Shown in pieces: positions 25,663-35,746 of a stretch of 64,000 nt of DNA. Position 1 is the first letter of the stretch. The number at the start of each line of letters is the position of its first letter. The position numbers and the translations under genes are program-made. The stretch comes from Candidatus Latescibacterota bacterium (lineage in GTDB: Bacteria; Latescibacterota; UBA2968; UBA8231), in the NCBI GenBank assembly GCA_022819745.1, contig JAJEGS010000060.1, positions 1-64,000 on the forward strand, written 5' to 3'. A model generated the notes under the pieces. That model ran no database searches. It was not told the origin of the DNA and saw only the letters and a list, made by a program, of their open reading frames with translations.

Positions 25663-26759
25663 GTCGCGCATTCCTTTGGCCAACCTTGGGGCGGCAGTTG
25701 GGAGAGGCTGTTTTGGCGGTGGCACTCTTCAATGACGGCGATCTGCACGCGCACCTGTTGCGGCGTGATCTCGGGTTCGACTCCCTCCCGCAACGCGGCG
25801 AATACGCCGTCGTAATAAGCGTTGGACATATAGGCAAATGCGTTTTGCTCGTCCTCGTTGGGAGCCCAAGACCGCTCGATCATTTTTAACTCTTCGCGGC
25901 AATAGCTCGGGCCGGGCAGTGGGCTGCGGATGAGCGATTGCTCGGGTGCCTTTTGCGGATCGTAGTAGCGCCAAGCCAGCCCCGCAGGGCCGCCGGAGAG
26001 TCCGCCGCGCTCGCCGTGGACGGTGTACATGGGCTGCGGGAAGGGGGTGCAGGAGGAGATTTCCACGTCGATGACGGGTTTGTCTTTGGTGCGCAGCAGA
26101 ATTTTGACGTAGTCCTCGGCGTCGCCGCAGGTGTTGGCGCGGTCCATGGCGCAGAGGATTTGGTCCGGCTCTTTGAAGTCGAGCAGGCGCATGGCTTGGT
26201 CCATGGGGTGCGGGCCGGTGTTGAGCAGATTGCCGCCTCGATATTCCTGCACGGTCTGCCAGTCCCAGCGGCGGGCGAAACCGCTGAAGGAGATCGAGAC
26301 TTGGACGATGCGGCCGAGGACGCCCGAGTCAATGACTTGGAGCAGCTTTTGAAATTGAGGCGCGTTGCGCGACTGCTGGAAGGGCAGGAGCAGGCGATCG
26401 GTCTCGCGGGCGGCGGCGATCATGGTGTCGAGTTCGGCCACGCTCCAGGCGAGGGGCTTTTCGCAGATAGTGTGGTGGCCGGCGTTGAGGGAATCGATGG
26501 TGGCTTGAGGATGGAGATGACTGGGTAGCGCGTTGACGACTAGGTCGATATCGTCGCGCGCGAGAAGGTCGCGGTAGTCGGCGTACGCGTCGCAGCCCAT
26601 TTCGCTTTGGGCGCGCTGGCGGCGGTCGTCAAGGAGGTCGGCGACGGCGACTATTTGGTATTTGTGCGGGGTGGTTTTGAAGTAGCGGCAGTGGATGTCG
26701 AGGCCAGAGCGGCCTTGGCCGAGAACGGCGACGCGGATGGGGTCTTTTTGCGTAGGCAA
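25659..26759 (-). CDS. Gfo/Idh/MocA family oxidoreductase
   Basis: A 366-residue NAD(P)-dependent dehydrogenase with nucleotide-binding GQGRSG (residues 14-19), NALPSHLHPQ and the CEKPLAW motif, then the C-terminal sheet domain (GGNLLNTGPHPMDQAMRLL). It acts on a sugar, inositol or related polyol. It is only distantly similar to the family member at 5046. It is the first gene of a coupled run (Gfo, PLP enzyme, TauE-like exporter) and divergent from the cupin gene at 26886, so the 126-bp gap between them should hold both promoters. Confidence 0.88.
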   Translation of the reverse strand: MPTQKDPIRVAVLGQGRSGLDIHCRYFKTTPHKYQIVAVADLLDDRRQRAQSEMGCDAYADYRDLLARDDIDLVVNALPSHLHPQATIDSLNAGHHTICEKPLAWSVAELDTMIAAARETDRLLLPFQQSRNAPQFQKLLQVIDSGVLGRIVQVSISFSGFARRWDWQTVQEYRGGNLLNTGPHPMDQAMRLLDFKEPDQILCAMDRANTCGDAEDYVKILLRTKDKPVIDVEISSCTPFPQPMYTVHGERGGLSGGPAGLAWRYYDPQKAPEQSLIRSPLPGPSYCREELKMIERSWAPNEDEQNAFAYMSNAYYDGVFAALREGVEPEITPQQVRVQIAVIEECHRQNSLSQLPPQGWPKECAT

Positions 26760-26885
26760 TCTGGGTAGCTCCGTTTAGAGATGGGCGTTTATGTTGGGGG
26801 TTGAGCGGAAGGGTGTCAAGGGTTTGTAAAGAGGGGGTGGGATGCGTAGTTTACGTGGCGACAGCGGAGGATAGCAAAAGAAAAC

Positions 26886-27644
26886 ATGAAGCACGTCCGT
26901 CTCAATGAATTAGATCAAGAGGGAGGGCCGGTCTTTTCGGGGTTGCAGCGACAGACGCCGTGGTCGGCATTCGACTATTGGGTATTGTCACCGGAGGAAC
27001 CGTTCCCGGTGGAAGGTACAGGAAACGCTTGTGAACAGGGCTATGTATTTACGGGTGGGCCGGTGGAATTGACCGTAGGGCAGCAGCGAGTAGAAAGCGG
27101 AGAAGGGCTTGGGTTTATCGTCGAACCTACCGGATGCGCTCACGAGTTGAAAAACTTGACCGATGCATCTGTAAACGTACTGAGCATGCGCGTGGCAATG
27201 GACGTGGATTCAGAGACGCAGCAAGGGCTGCAACCCAAGACCGGCACCTTTGACGAGCAAGCGCTAAAGTGGCGAGACGCAATCCACGGCGGCTGCGGAC
27301 AGATCGCCACCCGGCACGTGCTCTCGCCCGATGACTTTTACAGCGACTGGACCTTTCTCGACCATGCAATCCTCGGTGCGGAGGGATCGGTAGGGTATCA
27401 CTATCACGACTTTCTCGAAGAGAGCTTTGTGGTGCTGAAGGGACAGGGTTTGATGACTATTGACGACGAGACCTTTGCGGTGGGACCGGGATCGGTTACT
27501 TGGCAGGGCATTGGGCAGGGGCACGGCATTTACAATCCCGGCCCGGAAAAGCTGGAGTTCGTCCGCATTGCCGTGAAGCAAGCAGACGAGGAATACACTA
27601 CTATCGACCTGCACGACGATTTGTCGGCGCGCAGGCCGACTTGA
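26886..27644 (+). CDS. Two-cupin-domain protein
   Basis: A 252-residue protein with two beta-barrel cupin modules. The second has a good metal site (GYHYHDFLEESFVVLKG, with His and Glu ligands, and GIGQGHGIYN with the last His). The first (about 40-100) is degenerate. Bicupins act as dioxygenases, isomerases or sugar-binding sensors. GGAGG lies about 13 bases upstream. It is followed at 12 bp by DUF3500 and then the GH13-like and epimerase genes, suggesting a carbohydrate-related operon. Confidence 0.82.
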   Translation: MKHVRLNELDQEGGPVFSGLQRQTPWSAFDYWVLSPEEPFPVEGTGNACEQGYVFTGGPVELTVGQQRVESGEGLGFIVEPTGCAHELKNLTDASVNVLSMRVAMDVDSETQQGLQPKTGTFDEQALKWRDAIHGGCGQIATRHVLSPDDFYSDWTFLDHAILGAEGSVGYHYHDFLEESFVVLKGQGLMTIDDETFAVGPGSVTWQGIGQGHGIYNPGPEKLEFVRIAVKQADEEYTTIDLHDDLSARRPT

Positions 27645-27656
27645 GAAAGGAAGATC

Positions 27657-28625
27657 ATGGACCACACTGATACAGTACAGCGCATGGCCGAGGCCGCCGG
27701 CAACTTCCTCGCGTCCTTAGATGCGGCCGAGCGGCAGAAAGCAGTGATCGACTTTGCCGACAGCACGGAGCGCAAAAACTGGCACTACGTGCCGAGGGAA
27801 CGCGCCGGATTGCCGCTCAAGGAAATGGACGAGCGACAGCGCGAGCTAGCGCACGCGCTAGTAGCAACTGGAGTCAGCGCGTCGGGGTACGAAAAAGTCT
27901 CGACGATCATTTCGCTGGAGCCGATACTGGCGGAGTTAGAGGGAGCCGGGCGGCGCTTCCAGCGCGATCCCGAGCTGTACTACGTGAGCATTTTCGGCGA
28001 GCCGGGTGGAGACGCGCCCTGGGGCTGGCGCTTTGAGGGGCATCACGTCTCGCTCAACCACACGGTAGTACAAGGTCGGCTGGGAACAACACCGCTGTTT
28101 TTTGGCTCCAACCCCGCCGAAGTGCGCCACGGCGAGCAAACCGGGCTGCGGGCCTTGCGGGAGGAAGAGGATCTGGGGCGGCAGCTTTTGCACGAGTTGG
28201 ACGGCGAGCAAAAAGCAGTGGCCATCGTCAGTGCCGAAGCCCCAAAGGACATTCTCACGACCAATGTGCCCCACGTGCGCGGCGAAGTCGAACCGGAGGG
28301 CTTGGGCAGTGCGGACATGAGCGCAACACAGCGTCAGATATTGGACGCCTTAATCGAAGTGTACGTACGACGCCTGCCCGAAGCGGTGGCCGAAGCCGAA
28401 TGGGCGCGACTCGGAGCCGCATATTTGCGGGCAGCGCACTTTGCTTGGGCCGGCGCGGAGGAACGCGGGGGACCACACTACTACCGGGTGCAAGGGCCGA
28501 GTTTCCTCGCCGAGTACGACAACACCCAAAACGACGCCAACCACATCCACGCGGTCTGGCGCGATCTGAACAACGATTTCGGCGAGGATCTGCTCAGGCG
28601 ACACTACCGGCAGAATCATAGATAG
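27657..28625 (+). CDS. DUF3500 domain protein
   Basis: A 322-residue protein matching the DUF3500 pattern by eye: FLASLDAAERQKAVIDFAD, RNW-like HYVPRERAGLPLKEMDERQR, PWGWRFEGHHVSLNHT and the C-terminal GPSFLAEYDNTQNDANHIHAVWRD. The conserved His, Asp and Asn residues suggest a hydrolytic or metal-binding site, but the family has no firm biochemical role that I know. No signal peptide is visible. It sits in an apparent operon between the cupin and GH13-like genes. AAAGGA precedes the ATG. Confidence 0.83.
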   Translation: MDHTDTVQRMAEAAGNFLASLDAAERQKAVIDFADSTERKNWHYVPRERAGLPLKEMDERQRELAHALVATGVSASGYEKVSTIISLEPILAELEGAGRRFQRDPELYYVSIFGEPGGDAPWGWRFEGHHVSLNHTVVQGRLGTTPLFFGSNPAEVRHGEQTGLRALREEEDLGRQLLHELDGEQKAVAIVSAEAPKDILTTNVPHVRGEVEPEGLGSADMSATQRQILDALIEVYVRRLPEAVAEAEWARLGAAYLRAAHFAWAGAEERGGPHYYRVQGPSFLAEYDNTQNDANHIHAVWRDLNNDFGEDLLRRHYRQNHR

Positions 28626-28683
28626 TTGTCGGAATTGCGAATTGAGCAATGGACCAGTTCCTAATTCTTGTGGAGAGAACTCT

Positions 28684-30804
28684 TTGACCGTTACGGCCGT
28701 CTTCAGTTCACGCGCCGCGTTCTACGAACAATTGCACTGCCGCTACCAGCGCCACCAGTTCGACAACTGGCAGGTCTGGGGCGGCAACGTGACCATTGAA
28801 ATCGACGGTCGGGTTTGCGAGCCGCCCCTCGCTAGGGCTTATATCGAACCTGGCAAGACGGCTGCCATTGCCCAAGTGCGCTGCGAGCTTTTCGTCGCGG
28901 CTGTCGATCCACGCGAAGTCCAGCCGGGAGATGTGGATGCGCGGCTGTGGACCGATGCTAGCGGGATCAATGATTACTTGGAGATGCGGCTGCTTGTCGA
29001 TGAGGAAAGTATTCCCATCCTCGCGGACAACAATCTCGTCTTCGAGTCGGCAGCTTTCGCGCTTGGGCACACAGGCACCTTCAACTACGCAGTGGAGTTT
29101 TCCGCCGATAGCTACGCCGAGGCCGGGCGCAAGGAATGGATTAGCCTCAACGATTTGGCCGAAAACCGCGACGGGGTCATCGTCGTCAGCCCGGAGTGGG
29201 TACGTAAGGGACCGACGATCGCCGAGGTATGCGTACGCAAGGTCGGTGCCGAAGTCGAGGAGGGCCGCTTCCGCTCGGGTCGACTCGCTGAACTGACGCG
29301 GCACTTAGAAAATATATCTGCCGATGTCATCTACCTATTGCCCTTCTTCCGCCCAGGTTTTGCAGACCTGCACACCGGCGCGGACGTGCGCAAGGGAACC
29401 CTCGGCAGCGTCTATGCGGTCCAGAACTTTTTCCAAGTTGATCCCGAGCTAGTTTCGCCGATCGAGGAAGTAGATTGGAGGTCGCTAGTGACGGAAGGTT
29501 TCCTCCTCCCAAACGAAATGGAAGATCTCGCCGGACTGTCAGCAACTCAAGCGGAAAAAGCCCTCGGCCACGAAGCCTTCGTCCAGCTCGTCGGTCGCAC
29601 CGAGTTGCGGGCACTGACTAGGAAGGCACACGCCCTCGGGAAGAAAGTCATCTTCGACTTGGTCTTGATGCAGAGCAGCCGCGACTGTCCGCTGATCGCC
29701 GAGCATCCCGAGTGGTATCTGCGCGACGAACGCGGGGTGCCGCAAATCCATCAGATCGCTTGGCTGGTCTATTCGGACGTGGCGCTCTTTGACTTGGTTT
29801 ACAATCAGCCGTTGCAAGAGTACCTGTTGGAGATCGCCCCGTATTGGATCGAGCAATGCGGGTTCGACGGGGTGCGCATCGACGCCAGCCAGACCATCGA
29901 CCGGCCCTTCCTCAAAAAGCTCAAGAACCGCATTCAAGCAGCCGCGCCCGAGGCATTGGTGTTGGGCGAGACGCTGTGCCCGCTGACCGAAGCAGTGGAC
30001 GTCCCGGCAGATATGATCTACGCGCTCTTAGTTGACTATCACCGCGATGTCGAACACGCCCAACCCCTCATCGATTTCCTAGAGGAGATGCATCGCACCT
30101 TCGCGCCCGGCACCGTGGCCATGGCCTACTTTGAAAACCACGACAGCCCGCGCGCCACCCAAGTGTGGCACGAGCGGTTCCGCGAACTCTTGCAGTGCGA
30201 CGAGCAGGCGCGGTCCTACTGGCAGGGCCTCACCTGTCCCATCCAGCCGGATCCGGGAGACCGGGCGCAACTGATGGCATTGCTCAAGAATTTGCAGGCC
30301 GCCTTGATCGACTGCTCAGCCGGTTCGGCCTCTGGATGTAATCTGACGCGGGGTTTGGAGTTGGGCTGCGAGTGGGGCGAGGAAACGCGCACCGACTTTG
30401 AAAACAAAACCCTCCTGCACTTCGACTGGGCCGAGCACGAGCCGCACGCCAGCCTAGCGAGGGCCTACGAGCGTCTCCTCGCACTGCAAAAGGAATGGCC
30501 TGAATTTTGCGACGGAGAGGTGTACTTCCACCGCAACGAGTTCGCAGGCGGCGACCCAGACGACCGCATTCTGGCGTACGTGCGTTACACTGAGCAAGGC
30601 GCACTTTTAGTGGCCCACAACTTCGATCCGCACACCGTGCGGCGGGCTTCCTTCCGCTTCGATTACCTGCCGCAGCCGCCCACATCGCGCCAAAAATGCT
30701 TCGACACGTACGAGGCCCTTGCGATTGAGGCGATACCCACCAGCGACGAAATCTCGGAGGTCAGCCTCATGCCACTACAGACGCAGGTGTGGCGACTTTA
30801 CTGA
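28684..30804 (+). CDS. GH13 (alpha-amylase) superfamily enzyme, GlgE-like core
   Basis: A 706-residue protein with an N-terminal beta domain (about 1-170), a (beta/alpha)8 barrel and a C-terminal beta domain. GH13 catalytic residues can be placed: nucleophile D400 (GVRIDAS), acid/base E429 (VLGETL) and the transition-state Asp D487 (FENHDSPR). EHPEWYLRDERG before the nucleophile resembles maltosyltransferase GlgE, but the rest is divergent. It would cleave or transfer alpha-glucosidic units. I chose TTG 28684 because GGAGAG lies seven bases upstream; a TTG at 28642 would add 14 residues. No signal peptide, so it is cytoplasmic. Confidence 0.82.
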   Translation: MTVTAVFSSRAAFYEQLHCRYQRHQFDNWQVWGGNVTIEIDGRVCEPPLARAYIEPGKTAAIAQVRCELFVAAVDPREVQPGDVDARLWTDASGINDYLEMRLLVDEESIPILADNNLVFESAAFALGHTGTFNYAVEFSADSYAEAGRKEWISLNDLAENRDGVIVVSPEWVRKGPTIAEVCVRKVGAEVEEGRFRSGRLAELTRHLENISADVIYLLPFFRPGFADLHTGADVRKGTLGSVYAVQNFFQVDPELVSPIEEVDWRSLVTEGFLLPNEMEDLAGLSATQAEKALGHEAFVQLVGRTELRALTRKAHALGKKVIFDLVLMQSSRDCPLIAEHPEWYLRDERGVPQIHQIAWLVYSDVALFDLVYNQPLQEYLLEIAPYWIEQCGFDGVRIDASQTIDRPFLKKLKNRIQAAAPEALVLGETLCPLTEAVDVPADMIYALLVDYHRDVEHAQPLIDFLEEMHRTFAPGTVAMAYFENHDSPRATQVWHERFRELLQCDEQARSYWQGLTCPIQPDPGDRAQLMALLKNLQAALIDCSAGSASGCNLTRGLELGCEWGEETRTDFENKTLLHFDWAEHEPHASLARAYERLLALQKEWPEFCDGEVYFHRNEFAGGDPDDRILAYVRYTEQGALLVAHNFDPHTVRRASFRFDYLPQPPTSRQKCFDTYEALAIEAIPTSDEISEVSLMPLQTQVWRLY

Positions 30805-30827
30805 ACCCAAACAAAAGGAGTACGAAC

Positions 30828-31634
30828 ATGGCAAAAATCGGCGCAATTCACTACAACTGGCCCGGCCTCGACCTCGAAGGCTTCGCCCGGCGGGCCAGCG
30901 AAATCGGCTATCGCCACTGCGAGTTGCAGATCGGCGATATCTGGGATGGCGAGTCCAACAACGGCGAGCAGACAGCCGCAGCCACGCGCGAGTTATTGGC
31001 CAAATACGGAATGCAGGCCTCGGCCGTAGCGGCTGGCAACGACTTCCTGCAAGCCGACAGCCGCGACTTGGACGCGCAAATCGAGCGCTACCGCTACGTC
31101 TGCCAGATCATCCCCATAACCGGCACGGACATCGTGCGCTCAGACGGCGGTTGGAACCGCAACGACGCGGTGCCAGAAGACCAGTGGGACGCCATGCTGC
31201 TCGAAGCCTTCAAGCGCTGCGCCGATTTTCTCGAAGAGTACGATGTGCGGATTGCCCTCGACAATCACGGGACTTCCACTAACGACGGCGACTGGCAATT
31301 AAGCCTGATCGAACGCGTTGGCTCGGACCGACTCGGCGTCAATTTGGACACCATGAACTACCGCTGGTTCGGGCACGAGTTGAACCAGATCGACCATTTC
31401 TACGAAATACTGGCTCCGCATGTCTTTCACACCCACATAAAGGACGGAACCGGCTCGCGGCAAAATTACAAGGGAGCGGGATTGGGCGAAGGAGAAATCC
31501 ATCTCGACCACGCGGTCCAGTGCCTCAAGGCGGCCGGCTACGACGGGGCTTGGACGGCTGAATACGAAGGGCCGGAGACCGAGGGACAAGTGGGATACGA
31601 AAAGTGCTACCAGTGGCTGGCGGCGAACGTCTGA
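30828..31634 (+). CDS. Sugar phosphate isomerase/epimerase (xylose isomerase-like TIM barrel)
   Basis: A 268-residue AP-endonuclease-2-type TIM barrel. Metal-site motifs include VRIALDNHGTS, GVNLDTMNYRWFG and the HVFHTHIKDGTG strand; GLGEGEIHLDH and TAEYEGPE carry the remaining acidic ligands. Members isomerise or epimerise keto sugars or inosose. The ATG at 30828 follows AAAAGGAG by seven bases; an in-frame ATG at 30789 lies inside the GH13 gene. It closes the cupin-DUF3500-GH13-epimerase run. Confidence 0.9.
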   Translation: MAKIGAIHYNWPGLDLEGFARRASEIGYRHCELQIGDIWDGESNNGEQTAAATRELLAKYGMQASAVAAGNDFLQADSRDLDAQIERYRYVCQIIPITGTDIVRSDGGWNRNDAVPEDQWDAMLLEAFKRCADFLEEYDVRIALDNHGTSTNDGDWQLSLIERVGSDRLGVNLDTMNYRWFGHELNQIDHFYEILAPHVFHTHIKDGTGSRQNYKGAGLGEGEIHLDHAVQCLKAAGYDGAWTAEYEGPETEGQVGYEKCYQWLAANV

Positions 31635-31717
31635 TCCTCGTTCTACGCGCGATTTCTACTGTCCAAAATTTCGGCCAACTCGCGCGGTGTCGCAAAGATC
31701 GAAGATCAGGGCGCGGA

Positions 31718-34700
31718 TCACCGGATTTGGCGAATCTGCTCGACCTTCTTGTCGAGCCGCTTGGGGGAGATCGAGTGGGCGGTCCCCAACTCTTGGGCGA
31801 AGACCGAGACGCGATATTCCTCTAGCATCCAGCGCAATTCCTCGATCTGGGCCGCTCGCTCGGGCGAATTGGTCTCCTCGGCGAGCTTTTCCAACTGAAT
31901 CTGGTACACCTCGATCAACTCGACCTTCTGAGCGTCCTTGCGCGGGTCGGTCGCAGCGCGTTCGGCGCGCACCTCGACGGCTTTTAGGTAGCGGATTAAA
32001 TGCCTGAGACGGTGGAAGGGGACGCGGGCGAGGAAGTCGTCTGGCAGCAGCCGCTCCAAGTCCGCGTCCAGCCCGCGATAGGACCGGTCTGAGAGGAGAA
32101 TTTCGCGGCGGGCTTCGAGGAGGCTATCGACCAAGGAGATGAAGCGCGAGGCCAAGCCGCGCAGCCGTTGCTTGGCCTGAATCAGCACGGCGTCGAAGTC
32201 TTCTTGGCGCAGGGGTAGAATTTGCTCGCGGTGGAAGAGATAGCGCTCGAGATGTTCAAATGCTTGGGTGCGCAATTCTAGCGAACTGCCTTGATAGCGC
32301 GCCTTGAACTGCGCCAACTCCTGGAGCTCGCGCTGGAGCCACGCCAGCTCGTCGCGCAACGCCAAGGCGCAGAGGCCCAAGAAACCCTCCCGCGAGCGAG
32401 CTTCGGCTTCGGCGCGGTTTTTGTAGAGCCGCAGCAACACGCCGCCTTCGTCCCGGTCGAGGCCAGGCCAGCCATAGAGCGGTACTCCACCCGCTTGAGT
32501 CACCTCTATTCGTTCGGGCGGGTCGCCGAAATCCCACGTAGTTATCCCTTCCCGTTCCCACTGTCGGGCCGCCTTTTTCCAAGCGTCGAGTTCGACCGGA
32601 GTGTCGTGCTGTTCGAGGCGTTGGGTCAACTGCTGCAAATCGCGGCCGGCTGCAACGGATTGCTCGTTGGTGCCCTGGATATCGACGCGCATCTTGAGAT
32701 GGTCGGGCAAGTCGGCGGCGTTCCAGTCCGACGCTTGGATTTGGATATGGTAGTGCTGGCGAATGTGGTCTTGCAGCGACTCCAAAAAGGTGGGATGCGT
32801 CGGCTTGAGATCAGCGGCGATGCGTTGGGCCTTTGCCGGAATCGGCACCAGTTGCTTGCGCACGGACTTGGGCAGCGAGCGTAGCAGGATGGTGATTTTC
32901 TCTTCGAGCAGGCCCGGCACCAGCCATTCAAGTATTTCTGGATCCACGGCATGGGCCAGTTTATAGGGCAATTTGACGGTGATGCCGTCCTCGTCTTGCC
33001 CCGGTCGATAGGCGTAGCTGAGGGCTAGCTTATTGCCGTCGAGGTCGAGTGCGTCTGGGAAGGCCTGCTGGTCGAAGTCGTCACGAGTGGTGCCGAGCAA
33101 GTCTTCCTCCTGCATCACGAGGAAGTCGTCGGCTTTGTCTTTGAGGAATCGGTTGAGGTCGGGCAGAGAGGAAACGTCGTCGAGGTACCGGGAGTAAAAG
33201 CGGGCCGCGGCCTCTTCGACGTGGACATCGGCCAAGCCGTGAGCGCGGGTCTGCCAAGTTTCGATCTTCTGACACAGGCGAATGTTGTGCGCGAGAAACT
33301 TGTGCGGAGTATGCACCGTCCCGGGTACCAACGCCTCGCGGATGAATATCTCGGTGGCCTCGCGGGCGTTGATGCGGCTGTACGGGATGCGGCTGCTAAG
33401 AACTTCGAGACCATAGAGAGTCTGTTTTTCCCGCACCAGCACTCGCCCCGAACGCGGGTTGAAGTAGGGCTGGTCGTACGAAGCGCGACACAGGTGGCTG
33501 CCTAGCTCAGCGAGCCATTCGGGCTGGATGCGGGCGACAGTGCGAGCGAACAGGCGCGAGGTCTCGACGATCTCGGCCGCGACCAACCAGTCGGGAGGCC
33601 CGCCCTCGCCCGGCTTTTTGCCCTTGTTGGGGCGGAACAGTCCCGAGCCGGGAAAAATCATCACCTCGCGGCTGCGCACGGCCTGATAGACATTGCCCTC
33701 CTCTTGACGCGCCACACTCGAAAGCAGGCCGGTGAGTACCGCGCGGTGAATCGCGTCGTACCCGGCGGGTTCGCGGTTGAAGCGAAAGCCTTTTATCTCA
33801 TTCAGTGTCTCGCGGATCTGCGCGTGGATGTCGCGCCATTCGCGCATCCGCATGTAGGAGAGGTAGTGCGCCTTGCAGAATTTGCGCAGTTGGTTCTGCG
33901 AGGCAGTTTCCACTTTGTCGTGGTACGCGTTCCAGATGTTGAGATAAGCTAGGAAATCGGAATTTTTGTCGTGGAATTGGCGGTGCATTTGGTCGGCCGC
34001 ATCCTGCTCTTCTAGGGGCCGCTCGCGCGGATCTTGAATGCTGATGGCCGCGGCGATGACGAGTACTTCGGACAGGGCTTGCTCCTCGCGCGCCTGAAGC
34101 AGCATCCGCGAGACCGTGGGGTCGATGGGCAGGCGCGCCATGGCGCGGCCAATGGGAGTGAGTGCGCGGTTTTCGTCGAGGGCGTTGAGCTGGCTCAGGA
34201 GCTGAAAACCGCCGGCGATAGCGGCTTTTGCCGGGGGGTCGATAAAGGGGAACGCCTCAATGTCCCCTAGCTTGAGATTGATCATCCGCAGGATGACCTC
34301 GGCGAGATTGGCGCGCTGGATTTCGGGCTGGGTGTATTCGGGCCGCGAGAGAAAATCTTGCTCCGAGTAGAGGCGAATGCACACCCCGTCCGCGACCCGC
34401 CCGCAGCGCCCCTCCCGCTGGCGGGCGCTGCTCTGCGAAATGGGTTCGATAGGCAGGCGCTGGGTGTGCGTGCGGGGATTGTAGCGCGACAGACGCGCCA
34501 AGCCCGTATCTACGACGTAGCGAATGCGAGGAATGGTCAGCGAAGTCTCGGCGATATTGGTGGCCAACACTACGCGGCGGCGGTCTCCCGGGGCGAACAC
34601 GCGCTGCTGCTCCCCAGCGGTTAGGCGGCCAAACAGCGGCAAAATCTCGACGCCGCGCAACTTGCGCCCTTCGAGCCGCTCGCGGGTCTCGCGGATATCG

Positions 34701-35599
34701 CGCTCGGACGGCAGAAAGATCAACAGGTCGCCTTCCCGCGACATGCGCAAAATTTCTTCTACCGCGCTGGCGGCCGCATCCAAATACGTGTAGTCGCCGC
34801 GGTCTTGCAGAATCTCGTCGAGTGGCCAGTAGCGCACCTCGACCGGGAACATTCGGCCCGAAACCTCGATGACCGGGGCATCGTCGAAAGCCTTAGAGAA
34901 GGTTTCGGTGTCGATGGTAGCCGAAGTAATGACGATCTTGAGATCGGGCCGCTTGCGCCGGAGAAGCCGCAGGTAGCCGAGTAAAAAGTCGATATTGAGG
35001 CTGCGCTCGTGAGCTTCATCGACAATAATGGTGTCGTATTCGAGCAGGTCGGGATCGCCTTGGGTCTCGGCCAGTAGGATGCCGTCGGTCATCACCTTGA
35101 TACAGGTCTCGGGCGCAGTCTGATCGCGGAAGCGGATTTTGCAGCCCACATCGCGGCCGTAGGTCACTTTGAGCTCTTCGGCCACGCGCTGAGCGATGGA
35201 AAGCGCGGCCACGCGGCGCGGCTGCGTGACGGCAATGCGGCCAGCCTCGCCCCGGCCAGCCTCTAGGCAGATTTTGGGTAGTTGCGTACTCTTGCCCGAA
35301 CCGGTTTCCCCCGCGACGATGACGACGGGATGCGCCTTGATCGCCGCGAGGATTTCGTCCCTGCGGTCGCTGATGGGCAGGGCGGGTGGGTAGGTGGGAA
35401 TTGGGCGGTTTTTGCGCCGCCGTTCGCGCAGGCGCGTAGAGCTGCGAGCTTGGCCCAAGAGGCGTTCGACTTCTTTCGGATCGAGGCGACCACGACGCCT
35501 CAGCCGCCGTTCGATGCGCACCCGATCTTGGAGCATGCACTGAGGCAGGAGGGTTTTAAGCGCAGTGATGGGATGCGATTTGGTAGGATATTTATTCAA
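31718..35599 (-). CDS. hrpA: ATP-dependent RNA helicase HrpA
   Basis: A 1293-residue DEAH-box helicase, the normal length for bacterial HrpA. Visible motifs: Walker A GETGSGKST (residues 97-105), TQPRRVAA (Ia), IIVDEAHERSL (II), ITSATIDT (III) and QREGRCGR (VI). They are followed by the helicase-associated and OB-fold regions and the long HrpA-specific DUF3418 C-terminus. It unwinds structured mRNA and acts in ribosome rescue and post-transcriptional control. The gene stands alone and convergent to the epimerase; no terminator is obvious in the 83-bp gap. Confidence 0.95.
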   Translation of the reverse strand: MNKYPTKSHPITALKTLLPQCMLQDRVRIERRLRRRGRLDPKEVERLLGQARSSTRLRERRRKNRPIPTYPPALPISDRRDEILAAIKAHPVVIVAGETGSGKSTQLPKICLEAGRGEAGRIAVTQPRRVAALSIAQRVAEELKVTYGRDVGCKIRFRDQTAPETCIKVMTDGILLAETQGDPDLLEYDTIIVDEAHERSLNIDFLLGYLRLLRRKRPDLKIVITSATIDTETFSKAFDDAPVIEVSGRMFPVEVRYWPLDEILQDRGDYTYLDAAASAVEEILRMSREGDLLIFLPSERDIRETRERLEGRKLRGVEILPLFGRLTAGEQQRVFAPGDRRRVVLATNIAETSLTIPRIRYVVDTGLARLSRYNPRTHTQRLPIEPISQSSARQREGRCGRVADGVCIRLYSEQDFLSRPEYTQPEIQRANLAEVILRMINLKLGDIEAFPFIDPPAKAAIAGGFQLLSQLNALDENRALTPIGRAMARLPIDPTVSRMLLQAREEQALSEVLVIAAAISIQDPRERPLEEQDAADQMHRQFHDKNSDFLAYLNIWNAYHDKVETASQNQLRKFCKAHYLSYMRMREWRDIHAQIRETLNEIKGFRFNREPAGYDAIHRAVLTGLLSSVARQEEGNVYQAVRSREVMIFPGSGLFRPNKGKKPGEGGPPDWLVAAEIVETSRLFARTVARIQPEWLAELGSHLCRASYDQPYFNPRSGRVLVREKQTLYGLEVLSSRIPYSRINAREATEIFIREALVPGTVHTPHKFLAHNIRLCQKIETWQTRAHGLADVHVEEAAARFYSRYLDDVSSLPDLNRFLKDKADDFLVMQEEDLLGTTRDDFDQQAFPDALDLDGNKLALSYAYRPGQDEDGITVKLPYKLAHAVDPEILEWLVPGLLEEKITILLRSLPKSVRKQLVPIPAKAQRIAADLKPTHPTFLESLQDHIRQHYHIQIQASDWNAADLPDHLKMRVDIQGTNEQSVAAGRDLQQLTQRLEQHDTPVELDAWKKAARQWEREGITTWDFGDPPERIEVTQAGGVPLYGWPGLDRDEGGVLLRLYKNRAEAEARSREGFLGLCALALRDELAWLQRELQELAQFKARYQGSSLELRTQAFEHLERYLFHREQILPLRQEDFDAVLIQAKQRLRGLASRFISLVDSLLEARREILLSDRSYRGLDADLERLLPDDFLARVPFHRLRHLIRYLKAVEVRAERAATDPRKDAQKVELIEVYQIQLEKLAEETNSPERAAQIEELRWMLEEYRVSVFAQELGTAHSISPKRLDKKVEQIRQIR

Positions 35600-35746
35600 A
35601 ATTTACAAGGAGTTACGGCGTTTTTATTGGCACGAAAAATGTACGGTAGGGGCCAGATAGTGGCAACTATGTAGGCGGGTATTACTTTTTCGTCGCTCGG
35701 CTCAGGGACGACGAATGATCATCGCCGTTGATACAGCGCGGCCTAT

